A DNA stretch of 64,000 nt. Origin: Planctomycetota bacterium (GTDB lineage Bacteria > Planctomycetota > Planctomycetia > Pirellulales > PLA5). Position numbers and translations under genes: made by a program. The notes below the pieces were generated by a model, which was not told the DNA's origin, did no database searches, and saw nothing but the letters and a program-made list of their open reading frames with translations. Shown here in pieces: positions 35,914 to 47,700 of this stretch (the first letter of the stretch is position 1; every line of letters starts with the position of its first letter). Location: contig QEVJ01000002.1 of the NCBI GenBank assembly GCA_003576845.1, forward strand, positions 1-64,000, given 5' to 3'.

Positions 35914-37161
35914 GTGCGTCCATTGACCGGGATTTACCTCGATCACAACTCGACGACTCCAATCGACCCCGCCGTTGTCGACGCGATGGCCGAGTGCGAC
36001 CGGCAAGGTTATGCCAACCCGGCGAGTTCCCACGCCGCGGGGCGAACGGCGCGGCGGGTTTTGGAAGCGGCTCGCGAGGAAGTTGGGACGCTGCTGGGGG
36101 CCAATCTGGCCGGAATGGCCGCGGATCGTGTGATCTTTACGAGCGGCGGGACCGAGGCGAACAATCTGGCGATTCTGGGATTGGCCGCGGCGGCGCTCAA
36201 GACCGCCAGCGGGAGACAGGAGACAGGAGAGCGGAGCGCCGAGACCGCCGCGTTGCCGCCCCGTGCTGTAATTTCCGCCATTGAGCACCCGAGTGTTCTT
36301 GGACCGGCGCAACAGCTTGAACGGCTCGGCTGGCGCGTAGATCGCGTGAACGTTTCGCGGGCGGGCGTGGCCCAACTCGACGAACTTGAGCGGCTGCTTT
36401 CGCCCGAAACCCGGATCGCGAGCGTCATGCTCGGCAACAACGAGACGGGCGTGGTCGAGCCGGTCGCCGAGATCGCCGCCATTTGCCGGGCCCGCGGAAT
36501 CGTGGTCCATACCGACGCGGTGCAAGCGGTGGGCAAGATCGGCGTATCGTTTCGCGATTTGGACGTTGATGCCATGACGGTCGCCGCGCACAAGTTCCAC
36601 GGGCCGCGGGGGATCGGGGCGTTGATCCTGCGGGGCGGCGTTCCAATCGAGCCGATTCTGTTCGGCGGGTTTCAGCAGGCGGGGCTGCGACCGGGGACCG
36701 AATCGGTGACGCTGGCCGTCGGGATGGCGGCGGCTTTGCGAATCTGGCATGATCGGGCCGCCGACTGCGAACGCCATCTGCGCGAACTTCGAGATTCATT
36801 CGAGGCCCAACTCGCCGCCGCCTGGCCCGGGCTGATCGTCAACGGCGGCGAGGCCGAGCGGTTGCCGCAGACCTCGAACGTCGCGTTTCCCGGAGTCGAC
36901 CGGCAGGCGATGTTGCTGACCCTCGATATGGCGGGCATCTGCTGTTCGACCGGTTCGGCTTGTGCCAGTGGGTCGAACGAGCCGTCGCCGGTGCTGCGGG
37001 CGATGGGCTGCGACGAGGAGGTTGTCGGCTCGGCGCTGCGGTTCAGTTTCGGCCGCCCGAACACGCTTGCGGAAGTCGGTGATGCGGTCGCCCGTATCGT
37101 GAAGTTAGCCAACGAGTTGCGAGTGCGGAAACCGGGCTGCGCGGGCCGGGAAATTAGCTGA
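35914..37161 (+). CDS. cysteine desulfurase (NifS/IscS-like)
   Basis: About 415 residues, a PLP-dependent class V aminotransferase-fold enzyme that mobilises sulfur from cysteine. Motifs are YLDHNSTTPIDP, FTSGGTEANNLAI, AIEHPSV, NNETGVVEPV, HTDAVQAVGKI, the PLP lysine in TVAAHKFHGPRG and the active-site cysteine loop STGSACASGSNEPS. A GTG at 35914 or a TTG at 35923 must be the start; neither has a good ribosome site. A short heptad run (36211-36238) inserts SGRQETGERSA between two conserved parts. The gene lies directly upstream of dnaA in the same direction. No iscU or tRNA-thiolation gene is adjacent. Confidence 0.9.
   Translation: MRPLTGIYLDHNSTTPIDPAVVDAMAECDRQGYANPASSHAAGRTARRVLEAAREEVGTLLGANLAGMAADRVIFTSGGTEANNLAILGLAAAALKTASGRQETGERSAETAALPPRAVISAIEHPSVLGPAQQLERLGWRVDRVNVSRAGVAQLDELERLLSPETRIASVMLGNNETGVVEPVAEIAAICRARGIVVHTDAVQAVGKIGVSFRDLDVDAMTVAAHKFHGPRGIGALILRGGVPIEPILFGGFQQAGLRPGTESVTLAVGMAAALRIWHDRAADCERHLRELRDSFEAQLAAAWPGLIVNGGEAERLPQTSNVAFPGVDRQAMLLTLDMAGICCSTGSACASGSNEPSPVLRAMGCDEEVVGSALRFSFGRPNTLAEVGDAVARIVKLANELRVRKPGCAGREIS
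36211..36238. repeat. short heptad run inside the NifS-like gene
   Basis: Four seven-base units: GGGAGAC, AGGAGAC, AGGAGAG, CGGAGCG. They encode a polar loop between the PLP-binding N-terminal motifs and IEHPSV. Only four units are visible, so this is weaker than the other runs. Confidence 0.55.
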
Positions 37162-37296
37162 TTTTCCGGGGTGCGGATACTCCCGGCGGCGATCGAAAAC
37201 CGGTATAATCTGGGCCGAGTTTTAGGGCTGGCGGTGCGCGCGTTGCCCCGGCGGTTTTTCGCACATTTTTTCCTCCAAGTTCGCGGACGGAGCCGA

Positions 37297-38415
37297 GTGG
37301 TCGACGGCGCGATCCATCTTCCGTTACCTCCCGTGCGGTTGCACGACGAGCGGCTTGCGGCCGAACGGTTGACGGCTGCGCCGCGGTTGCGCTCGTTCGT
37401 GGTGGACCAGGCAAACTCGTATGCCATCGCGGCCGCTCATGCGGTGCTGGACGATGCCTCGCCGCCGCCCGTCGTGTTGCTCTATGGTCCGTCGGGCGTG
37501 GGAAAGACACACCTCGCCGGGGCGCTCGCCCGACGTTGGCAAACATTGCATTCCGAAGCGCGGATCGTGGCGACGACGGGCGCGGACTTCGCTCGCGCAT
37601 GGGACCGGCCGTACAGCGACGACGCCGAAGACTTCGGCGACGATGACACCACATCGCGAACGCGCGAGCCGCGCCGAGCCGCGTGGAAAATGATCGCGCT
37701 CTTCGTGCTCGACAACATCGACGACCTCGCCGGCAAGCCGGCGGCGCAACGCGAATTGTGTGCCGCCCTCGATACGCTGGCGGTTTCCGGCGGAAGGGCA
37801 ATCGTCACGGCCCGATGTAATCCGGCGCGAGAACCTCGCTTCTCGCAGGGGCTCGTGAGCCGTTTGGACGGAGGCTTGGTCCTACCGCTCGGCAAGCCGG
37901 GCAAGGCCGCGCGAACCGCCATCCTCGCGGAGCTGGCGCTCATCCGCGGATTATCCCTATCGTCGGCCGCAATCGAACGGCTCGCCGAGTGCGATTTGCA
38001 AAGCGTGCCCGAGCTTGCAGGATTGATCCTGCGCCTCGACATGGAAGCCCGATCGGAAGGGGTCGCGCTTGACGACCGTTTCGTGGCCGAGCGCGTCGCC
38101 GCGAATCGACAGACTGGGGCAACGCTGCGGACAATTACGCAGCACGTGGCGGAACATTTCGGCGTGAAGCCGTCAGAACTTCGCTCGCCGGTGCGGCGTA
38201 AAGAAATCGTTGCCGCCCGGTGTGTTGCGATTTACCTGGCACGCGAATTGACCGGCGAAAGCCTGGAAGCGATCGGCCGGCATTTCGCGGGACGCGATCA
38301 CGCGACGGTCGCCTACAACGTCCGCAAAGTGGAACGCGAACTCGCGGCCGGCGTCGCGGAAACGACCCTGGCGATAACCCGCATCAAAGAGCGCTTGTAC
38401 GCCGAAGGATGGTGA
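37297..38415 (+). CDS. dnaA: replication initiator DnaA, short divergent form
   Basis: About 372 residues from the GTG at 37297, which has GGAG upstream (a GTG at 37171 would add 42 basic residues). Domain III has Walker A LLYGPSGVGKTHLAGALA and Walker B LFVLDNIDDL. Domain IV has the DnaA signature region RKEIVAARCVAIYLARELTGESLEAIGRHFAGRDHATVAYNVRKVE, which binds DnaA boxes. The domain I part that binds DnaB/DnaD is missing, and the AAA+ part is more divergent than usual. Position next to dnaN, DUF721 and gyrB confirms the identity. The protein is ~80 residues shorter than typical DnaA (about 450). Confidence 0.88.
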   Translation: MVDGAIHLPLPPVRLHDERLAAERLTAAPRLRSFVVDQANSYAIAAAHAVLDDASPPPVVLLYGPSGVGKTHLAGALARRWQTLHSEARIVATTGADFARAWDRPYSDDAEDFGDDDTTSRTREPRRAAWKMIALFVLDNIDDLAGKPAAQRELCAALDTLAVSGGRAIVTARCNPAREPRFSQGLVSRLDGGLVLPLGKPGKAARTAILAELALIRGLSLSSAAIERLAECDLQSVPELAGLILRLDMEARSEGVALDDRFVAERVAANRQTGATLRTITQHVAEHFGVKPSELRSPVRRKEIVAARCVAIYLARELTGESLEAIGRHFAGRDHATVAYNVRKVERELAAGVAETTLAITRIKERLYAEGW

Positions 38416-38780
38416 TGAAGGATTGCATTCCGATTGCGCCGCAAAACGTGTTAGCGGCGCGTTCGAGAATGCTCGCAAAAGAACGACTTACGCACAACGC
38501 CTAAGAGACAACTGCAAAAGCACGCCGGTGACGAACGAACGCTCGACGCACCGCGAACGAGCCGCAAACAGGTTTTCCGCCCCAGCGAACACGGTAGAAG
38601 TCCGCCAATTTCCCGGATACGACGTTCCTTTTCGCCTCCGCCGCAAGCACGAGCGACACGGATTCGCCCCGCTCTTATAACAATACCGTATTCAAAACAA
38701 CAATTAGGTTTCATCATCGCCGACGATTGTTCGTGGGAGTACCCAGTGCCCTCGAGCGTCGGCCCAAAAGGGATTGTGCC
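38416..38780. other. dnaA-dnaN intergenic region, possible origin
   Basis: This 365-base gap sits where many bacteria carry oriC. It holds one loose DnaA-box-like site, TTACGCACA at 38488-38496 (two differences from TTATCCACA), and an AT-richer stretch around 38675-38715 (CTTATAACAATACC). A cluster of boxes is not visible, so origin function is only suggested by position. Confidence 0.35.
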
Positions 38781-39902
38781 ATGAAAATCACCTGCCAGCG
38801 CGAAAAGTTCCTGCACGCATTCCAAACGGCCGCCGCGGTGGCGCCGGCTCGCAGCCCGAAGCCGATCCTCCAGAATGTCAAGCTCGAAGTCACACCGGAA
38901 AAAGCGACGCTCATCGCGACCGACTTGGAGATCGGCATTCGCATCGACGTGGCGGGGATCGACGTCGAGACGCCGGGCGTGGCGGTGCTGCCGGTCGGCA
39001 GATTCGGTTCGATCTTGCGCGAATCGAGCGACGAGAAGATGCGGCTGGAAACCGACGGTCAAGGGACGATCGTCAAGGGCGAGCGGAGCGAGTTCCGCCT
39101 GCCGGCCGAGAATCCCGCGGAATTTCCCACGGTGGCCTCGTTCAACGATGCGAAGTTCTTCGAGCTGCCGGCACGGCTGTTTCGCGAGATGATCCGCCGT
39201 ACGGTGTTTTCGACCGACAGCGAGAGCAGCCGGTATGCCCTGGGCGGCGTGCTCTTGGAGTTCGGCGAGAAGAGCGTGACTGCCGTTTCGACCGATGGCC
39301 GGCGGCTCTCGAAAATGGAAGGCCCGGGCCAGGCGGTCGGCGGTTTCGAGAAGACCGCCGCGAACTCCGCCACCATCGTACCTACGCGGTCGATGCAACT
39401 CATCGAACGGGCGCTCTCCGACGGCGACAGCGAAATCCAAATCGCCACCCGCGATAACGACGTGCTCGTGCGGAGTCCGCGGGCGACGATCTACTCGCGT
39501 CTGGTCGAAGGCCGGTTTCCGCGGTGGCGCGACGTGTTCCCGATGCGGTCGGATTCGGCCAAGATCGAGCTTTCCGTCGGGCCGTTTCACTCGGCCGTGC
39601 GTCAGGCGATGATCGTCACGAGTGAAGAAAGCCGCGGCGTCGACTTCCAGTTCGCCGACGGCACGCTCACGCTTACGGCCAGAGCCGCGGACGCGGGCCA
39701 GTCGCACGTCGAACTGCCGATCACCTACGACGGACCGAAGATCGCGATCATGCTTGATCCGCGGTACGTGAGCGATTTCCTCAAAGTGCTCGACGTCGAC
39801 CGGACGGTGACGTTCGACGTCAAAGACGGCGAACAAGCCGGCGTGTTCTCGACCGACGACGGGTACGGATACGTCGTGATGCCCTTGGCCCGCGAACGGT
39901 AG
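38781..39902 (+). CDS. dnaN: DNA polymerase III beta subunit (sliding clamp)
   Basis: A 373-residue clamp. The N-terminus MKITCQREKFLHAFQTAAAVAPARSPKPILQNVKLE is typical, and the ring-domain features LPVGRFGSILRES, STDGRRLSKMEG and the C-terminal PLAR (VVMPLARER) are visible. It is of normal length. ATG 38781 is preceded by AAAAGGGA. It belongs to the dnaA-dnaN-dciA-gyrB origin cluster. RecF, often next in this order, is absent. Confidence 0.96.
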   Translation: MKITCQREKFLHAFQTAAAVAPARSPKPILQNVKLEVTPEKATLIATDLEIGIRIDVAGIDVETPGVAVLPVGRFGSILRESSDEKMRLETDGQGTIVKGERSEFRLPAENPAEFPTVASFNDAKFFELPARLFREMIRRTVFSTDSESSRYALGGVLLEFGEKSVTAVSTDGRRLSKMEGPGQAVGGFEKTAANSATIVPTRSMQLIERALSDGDSEIQIATRDNDVLVRSPRATIYSRLVEGRFPRWRDVFPMRSDSAKIELSVGPFHSAVRQAMIVTSEESRGVDFQFADGTLTLTARAADAGQSHVELPITYDGPKIAIMLDPRYVSDFLKVLDVDRTVTFDVKDGEQAGVFSTDDGYGYVVMPLARER

Positions 39903-39906
39903 CGAA

Positions 39907-39948
39907 ATGCAAAAGGCAAAATGAGGAATGCAGAATGACGAGCATTCC
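39907..39948. repeat. heptanucleotide repeat run
   Basis: Six units: ATGCAAA, AGGCAAA, ATGAGGA, ATGCAGA, ATGACGA, GCATTCC, starting five bases after the dnaN stop. It is followed by GTAGGTCAGG (39949-39958), whose complement occurs at 40093-40102 just before DUF721. It may end dnaN transcription. Confidence 0.8.
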
Positions 39949-40116
39949 GTAGGTCAGGCTAAGCGGTGAACGACTTTGATTTGTGAATAGGCGTTATCCG
40001 CGCCGGCCTGACGGATGCGGCGACCAGCGCTATGCTGTCAGGCCAGCGCGGGTCGATTCCAACGATAATCAAACGTTCTTTGGCCCGCTTGACCTGACCT
40101 ACTTTCGGAACGTCGC

Positions 40117-40521
40117 ATGGCGAAGAGCAAGGCGAGTGAGTCGATTCACGCGAGCGGCGAGTTTTCGCGGCTCGTCGGCGACATCAATCGGCGACGCGGG
40201 GAGCCGGGCAACTTTTCGCGCGGAAAAACGAAGCGGATGGGCGATGTCGTGTCGCAGTTGCTTGCCCGGCGAGGTTATGCCCAAGAAACGACCTCGGCCG
40301 ACATCGCCGCGGCATGGCGCGAAGCCGTTGGCGAAGCAACCGCGACGTACACCCGTATCGGCGCCGTTCGTCGCGGTGTGCTCGATGTTGTCGTCGCCAA
40401 CTCCGCCGTGTCGCAAGAACTCACGTTTCGCAAAGCGCAGTTGATTGTGCAACTCGCCAAGCGGCTGCCGGAGCACAAAATCAAGAACATTCGATTCCGA
40501 ACGGGAAGTGTGGGAGAGTGA
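40117..40521 (+). CDS. dciA: DUF721/DciA-family protein
   Basis: A 134-residue product. The DUF721 fold is visible from RMGDVVSQLLARRGYAQ through IAAAWREAVGEATATYTRIGAVRRGVLDVVVANSAVSQELTFRKAQLIVQLAKRL. In bacteria without DnaC/DnaI loaders, DciA loads the DnaB helicase at the origin. The position between dnaN and gyrB is the classical one. The N-terminal ~40 residues are basic and probably disordered. Confidence 0.85.
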   Translation: MAKSKASESIHASGEFSRLVGDINRRRGEPGNFSRGKTKRMGDVVSQLLARRGYAQETTSADIAAAWREAVGEATATYTRIGAVRRGVLDVVVANSAVSQELTFRKAQLIVQLAKRLPEHKIKNIRFRTGSVGE

Positions 40522-40526
40522 GCAGC

Positions 40527-43200
<2,674 letters not shown>

Positions 43201-43244
43201 ACTGCCGACGCAAAAACCACAACTCGACGTATCGTTGCCGACTC

Positions 43245-43280
43245 GTTGCGGATTGCTCGCGGGGCGGGAGCGGATACACT
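43245..43280 (+). CRISPR. single 36-bp type II-C CRISPR repeat, no spacer
   Basis: A solitary repeat beginning GTTGCGGATTGC and ending GCGGATACACT. It is identified because its first six bases and last 25 bases pair completely with the tracrRNA anti-repeat at 47974-48010 (31 pairs, four of them G:U). It lies 45 bases after the gyrB stop and 48 bases before the cas2 stop, reading on the plus strand. No second copy is found 30 bases on either side. The TACACT end resembles the -10 box found within N. meningitidis-type II-C repeats (established for that system), so it may start transcription outward. Confidence 0.8.
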
Positions 43281-43328
43281 ATCTCACGCCTAAAGCCTTT
43301 CGCAGAGTGGGTTTGTGAGCAATCGAGG

Positions 43329-43658
43329 TCAGAATAATTCGAGTTGAGCGGGCGGCGGCGCGGGGAGCTTGCGGATTTTTCCCCAAAAGATGCGCATTCG
43401 CTCGAACTGTTTGTCGGTGATGGTGATGATTCGCACTTCGCCGTCGGGTGGGACCATGCGCTCGACGCGCTGGATGTGGACGGCCGCGTTCTCCTCGCTC
43501 GCGCAGTGCCGGGCGTAAACCGAGAACTGCATCTTCGTGAAACCGTCCTTGAGCAAGCCCTTGCGAAAGTCGGCATAGGCGCGACGGGCTTTCTTCGTGT
43601 CGACCGGCAGGTCGAAGAGCGTAAGGACCCACATACATCGGTAGCCGCTCAGTTGCAC
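43329..43658 (-). CDS. cas2: CRISPR-associated endonuclease Cas2
   Basis: A 109-residue Cas2 of the type II-C kind, part of the Cas1-Cas2 spacer-integration complex. Visible are YRCMWVLTLFDLPVDTKKARRAYADFRKGLLKDGF with the conserved Asp after the first strand, QFSVYARHCASEENAAVHI, and PPDGEVRIITITDKQFERM. GYRCMW at the N-terminus favours the GTG start at 43658, although an ATG at 43634 is possible. The start overlaps the cas1 stop by ten bases, so translation is coupled. Confidence 0.95.
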   Translation of the reverse strand: MQLSGYRCMWVLTLFDLPVDTKKARRAYADFRKGLLKDGFTKMQFSVYARHCASEENAAVHIQRVERMVPPDGEVRIITITDKQFERMRIFWGKIRKLPAPPPAQLELF

Positions 43659-44602
43659 GGGACGGGGGCTGGGGAATCGGGGGTCGGGATTCGGGATTCG
43701 GCATTTGGGGAGTCCGCTTTGAGTGGCTCAGGAAACTCGATTGCTTTCGCCTTGCCTTGGAAGCATTTGACGAGCGAGGCGACCATGCGATGGAGGTTGA
43801 CCATCAGCGGTCCCGTTTCGTCGCCGACTTGGGTTTCGATCGTGAGCAGTTCCAGGAGCGCCGCCTTGGTCTGTTGATCGAGCTCGTTGCGCTCGTTTGC
43901 GAGCAGTTCTTTGACGCGGGCGTCGACGAGCGGGCGGAGCGGCTCGATCAGGTCGTCGGCCAGGCAAAAGGCGTTCGCGCGGTTCGAGTGCTTGATGCCG
44001 AGCGACGGCAAGAGACCCGCGGCGACGATCGCCCGCGCGATGGCGGCGCGGAGGACGGCATAGCCGTAGTTCAAGAGCGGGTTCGGTCCGTCGCCGAAGC
44101 GGTCGCGGCGAAAGGCGATGCTCTCGAAGAACGCGGACCAGTACACGCGCGAGGCCTGGGCTTCGTGGTTCTTCGGGTCGCCGCTGCGCACCGTGCGGGC
44201 GAGTTCCAAGAGCCGCGTGCGCGCGGGACCGGCGGAGAGGTTCGCGGCCTGGGCGCGGATCTTTGCCTGAACGATCTGTTTCCAGAGTTGCTTTCGCAGC
44301 GGGCCGGCGAGTGCGACCTGGTCGCGGACGCGCCACACGACCTGAGAATGATCGGCGAGAGGCAGGAGGATGGCGGCCGGCAGATGATCGCGGCCGCAAA
44401 CGACGACGGCGGCGTCGACGGAGGCGAGCTGGGCGAGAGCGGCGTGGGAGTAGGTCGTGCCCGGATGGTCGACGAGGACGACGCCGACGTCCTCGCAGGG
44501 GATGCTGGCGACGGTCTGCCCGTCGCGCTTGAGCAGAAGCTGCTCGAGCTGCACGGTCAGATGCGCCGGCTCGCGCGAGATTTCGATGGTCCGCTTGATC
44601 AT
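43649..44602 (-). CDS. cas1: CRISPR-associated endonuclease Cas1 with heptad-encoded tail
   Basis: A 317-residue type II Cas1, the integrase of spacer acquisition. Candidate metal ligands match S. pyogenes Cas1 in position: E147 (NHEAQASRVYW), H205 (GIKHSNRANAF) and E220 (ADDLIEPLRP). The start and length are normal. The last ~17 residues (about 299-315, rich in Pro/Ser) are encoded by a seven-unit heptad run (43659-43707), just before the overlapping cas2 start. It is unlikely that the tail is needed for catalysis. No cas4 or csn2 is present, which defines subtype II-C. Confidence 0.96.
   Translation of the reverse strand: MIKRTIEISREPAHLTVQLEQLLLKRDGQTVASIPCEDVGVVLVDHPGTTYSHAALAQLASVDAAVVVCGRDHLPAAILLPLADHSQVVWRVRDQVALAGPLRKQLWKQIVQAKIRAQAANLSAGPARTRLLELARTVRSGDPKNHEAQASRVYWSAFFESIAFRRDRFGDGPNPLLNYGYAVLRAAIARAIVAAGLLPSLGIKHSNRANAFCLADDLIEPLRPLVDARVKELLANERNELDQQTKAALLELLTIETQVGDETGPLMVNLHRMVASLVKCFQGKAKAIEFPEPLKADSPNAESRIPTPDSPAPVPCN
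43659..43707. repeat. seven-unit heptad run at the cas1-cas2 junction
   Basis: Units GGGACGG, GGGCTGG, GGAATCG, GGGGTCG, GGATTCG, GGATTCG, GCATTTG run gap-free. They encode the Cas1 C-terminus and sit one base before the cas2 GTG (43658), inside the coupled translation junction. Confidence 0.85.
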
Positions 44603-44722
44603 CCGCGCGGCCTAGGCCAAGGGAAAGGGCAGGGGCGAAGAACCCTCCCTGGCAGCCGAGCAGCTTCCGGGCGCGCTTGTTACCCTAATTGGAGCGTACC
44701 ATGCAAACTACTGGCGATGCGT

Positions 44723-47700
44723 TCAGTCGTTGGCCCAGCGGATGCGGCCGAGCGGGTCGACCGTGACTTTGCGGCCGCGCAGCGTATTTGGCGTGCGACG
44801 TTGGATGAGCGGTGGCTTGTCGTAGTCACTCACTTTGCCGGCGTATGTGTGCGGACGAAGGATGATGCTCCCTTCGGACATTTTCTGTACGCGATGCGGC
44901 ATCGTAGACCCGTTATCGAGTTCCAACAGAATGACGTCGTTAATCGACAGTGACATAATGAAACGGCGTGTCGGGCCGTGGTTGCGCTGTATGACCGGGA
45001 AGCGTTCTGCGGTCTCTCTTTTCGTCACTTGAATACTCCGCTCGAGCTTTGATGCGGAGAGCGTCAGGTGCGATAATTCTTGTCGTCGTGTACGAAGCGC
45101 TCTTTGTGCGTCACGAATTCGTTCGGCAGCTTCGACCATTGAAACTAAGATACCTTCGCATTGCGGAGTTCCGTCACGATTCAGAATGGGGTCACCATTC
45201 TCGTTAAGTAATTCCACGATCTCCATGTGGTGATTGCTGCCGAGTTCGACGTATGTGTGTGTCCGAATGCTGTGATAGGACTCGCCTTTTTCCAGCAAGC
45301 GAACCTTTTTGATCGGAATGCCTGATGCCATGGTTGGGCCATCCTTCCAAACCGTGGGGCTGAACTTTTGTGGGAGCGACGGATCGATTCCACGAACACG
45401 AAGATACTCTTCAAGAGTTTTCCGAATCGCTGAATCGCGTACCTTCGCAATGTGCTTCGTGCTATCGAGTTCCTCAATCTTCTTTCGGCGCACGTACGTT
45501 GTCGCATCTTCTGTCCATGTCTTTGCCCAAGGACGGTCTATCGTCGCGCTTCGTGGCTTCACCGTCGCACCATACATAAAATCCTTGTGTAGCGCTCCTG
45601 CGATCCGGCGTTGCGTTCGGAAGGAAACGACGATGCGGTTTGTGACTTCAATGACTTGGTCGCGAAATTTATCCCAAGGGTCGAGCATGATTTCGCCGGT
45701 GACATCTTCGCCGCCACGGCGATTCATCTCGGCCAGTTGTTGCAAGCGCTTCTGATCCGTCAGGGCGATGGCGATGGCGTCAACGGCGTGGTGACGGTGG
45801 TCGTCGCGGTTCTTGATGTCGAGGTCGTCGTGGCGCAAAACGGAGTTGAGTCCCCAATGCCGGCGGAGCGTCGCGGTTTGCTCTCCCTTGACGCACAGAG
45901 CGTGGTGGGGATCTGCGACTAGGCAGCGGACATATTCCAGCACGGCGCGGCTGATGTAGCGTGTGTCGTTGAGTTGCCGCTGAATGAAATCATCGAGTTC
46001 GAGCGTCTTTTGCGTAAATCGCTTGCGTTTGTTGTATGGCAGCGATGCGACGTGCTGCTTCAATTGCTCGAATTCTGCCGGCTGGCGCGCCGCGAGCCAT
46101 TCGTGGGGCGTTTCTTGTCCCTTGTCGTGATTGGCGGTGCGAAAGCAGACGACTTTGTTGGCCATCGAATCATCGAGGCAGCGGGAGTAGGGCAGGATGT
46201 GGTCGATGTCGATTTCGCCCGTGCCGCTGAGGAGTTGGGCGATGCTGATCGGTTTGCCGCTGTAGGGGCAAGTCTCGCGTTGTTCCTTCCACAGCAAATA
46301 GCGGTCGATCGCGTCGCGGGTGACCTTTACGCCGTGCTCGCGAATCTTGTTCGCGGCATCGTCGCGGACGGCTTCGCGTTCGCGCATGGCTTCGCCAATG
46401 CGCTTCCTCTCTTCGGAAGTCGCCTTGGCGTTGCGGGCAAGCTCAATATGAATTCGGTCGGGCTTGCCGTATTCGCGAATGATGGCGTTGACGACTTTGC
46501 GAACCTCGTGCAGCGCCTGGCGAACGACGGAATTCGTGACCTCGGGTGGCTTTGGCAGGCAATCTAGTTGCGGGCGCATGATTTGGTCGCGCCGCAGGTA
46601 ACCGGCTTCCGAGAGTGCAGACGGCGTGTCGTCGTCGGTCATGTAGAGGAGTCCGTGGCGCATGTGCGGAAGGAGTTTTTCGAGAGCCATACGGCTGAGA
46701 CCCAGGTACTCGGACGGCAGGTCGACATCGACGAGCGCTTCGGCAACATCGGGCGATACGCCCCAGTCGCTTATGGCCCGGCGGCGGATTTCGTCGTCGT
46801 CGGCGTGGATGAGCGTGCGGACGATTTCATCGCGCTGGGTTTCCGGGCGTTTATACCAGGCAGGGCCAAACAATCCTTTCGCGGCAAGGGTCGCGTCCGT
46901 TACCATACCGAGGAGCTTTGTGCGTTTACCGCGTTCGAGGTTGAACGTGACGTTCTCGGAGAAGTTGAGCGTCTTGCGGATGTCGTTGAACGACAGTTCC
47001 TTTTTCTGCGCGAGCTTGTCGATGAGCAGTGTGCGCTGTTGCTCGTCGAGGCGGCAATCGTCGCCGGTCGCCGGGTCGACGTACCGCAAGTTGTTAACTT
47101 CTTGCAGCAGGCGGAACCATTGCGCGAGGCGGTCCGCCCGCGGGCAGCGCTTTTGTGTTGGCTCAAGCTCGCAGCGGCCGACGACGGACGCGGGCCAATA
47201 CATTTTGCGTTGGAAGAAGATCATGCGGTGGATGCGGCCGCGGAGTTCGTCCGTTAGCAGCGAGTTTTTTCGTTGCTGAGCGTCCCAGATGGCATTGAAT
47301 TCGCATTCGTACATCGCCCGCAACGTGTGGCGATGGCGCACGTGGTCGTCTTCGGCGCGGTTTCGATGGTCGAGGGTCTCGGCCTTTTGGCAAAGATACT
47401 CGCCGAGCGTGCGGCAGTTGGCGGCCTTGATCTTGCCTTCGAGGGCGCTGATCTCGGCGAGCATGCCTTTGGTTTCGGCCTTGCGTTCGCGGTCAGTTTT
47501 GCGATTGGAGAGGAAGCCACGGCGCTGATTGAGGTGGATCAGGACGCGGCCGAGTTCATAGGGCGCGAGCGGTTCGTCGAGCGCGCGGCGACGGAGGTGG
47601 TAGGGATCGAGCCCTTCGAGTCGTTGTTGTTCCGCGGGATCGGCGGGCAAGAGCTTGGCTTTGACAAGTGCTTCGCGGAGCTTGCGTTTGCGGCGGCTGC

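Noticed and set aside
38488-38496. TTACGCACA as proof of oriC
   Set aside because: One box with two differences is expected by chance; no cluster is present.
43311-43346. Possible second CRISPR repeat 30 bases after the first
   Set aside because: Only about 11 of 36 bases match and the 3' half is unrelated; it overlaps the cas2 stop region. The similarity of GAGCAATC to the reverse of GATTGCTC forms a short hairpin but not a repeat.
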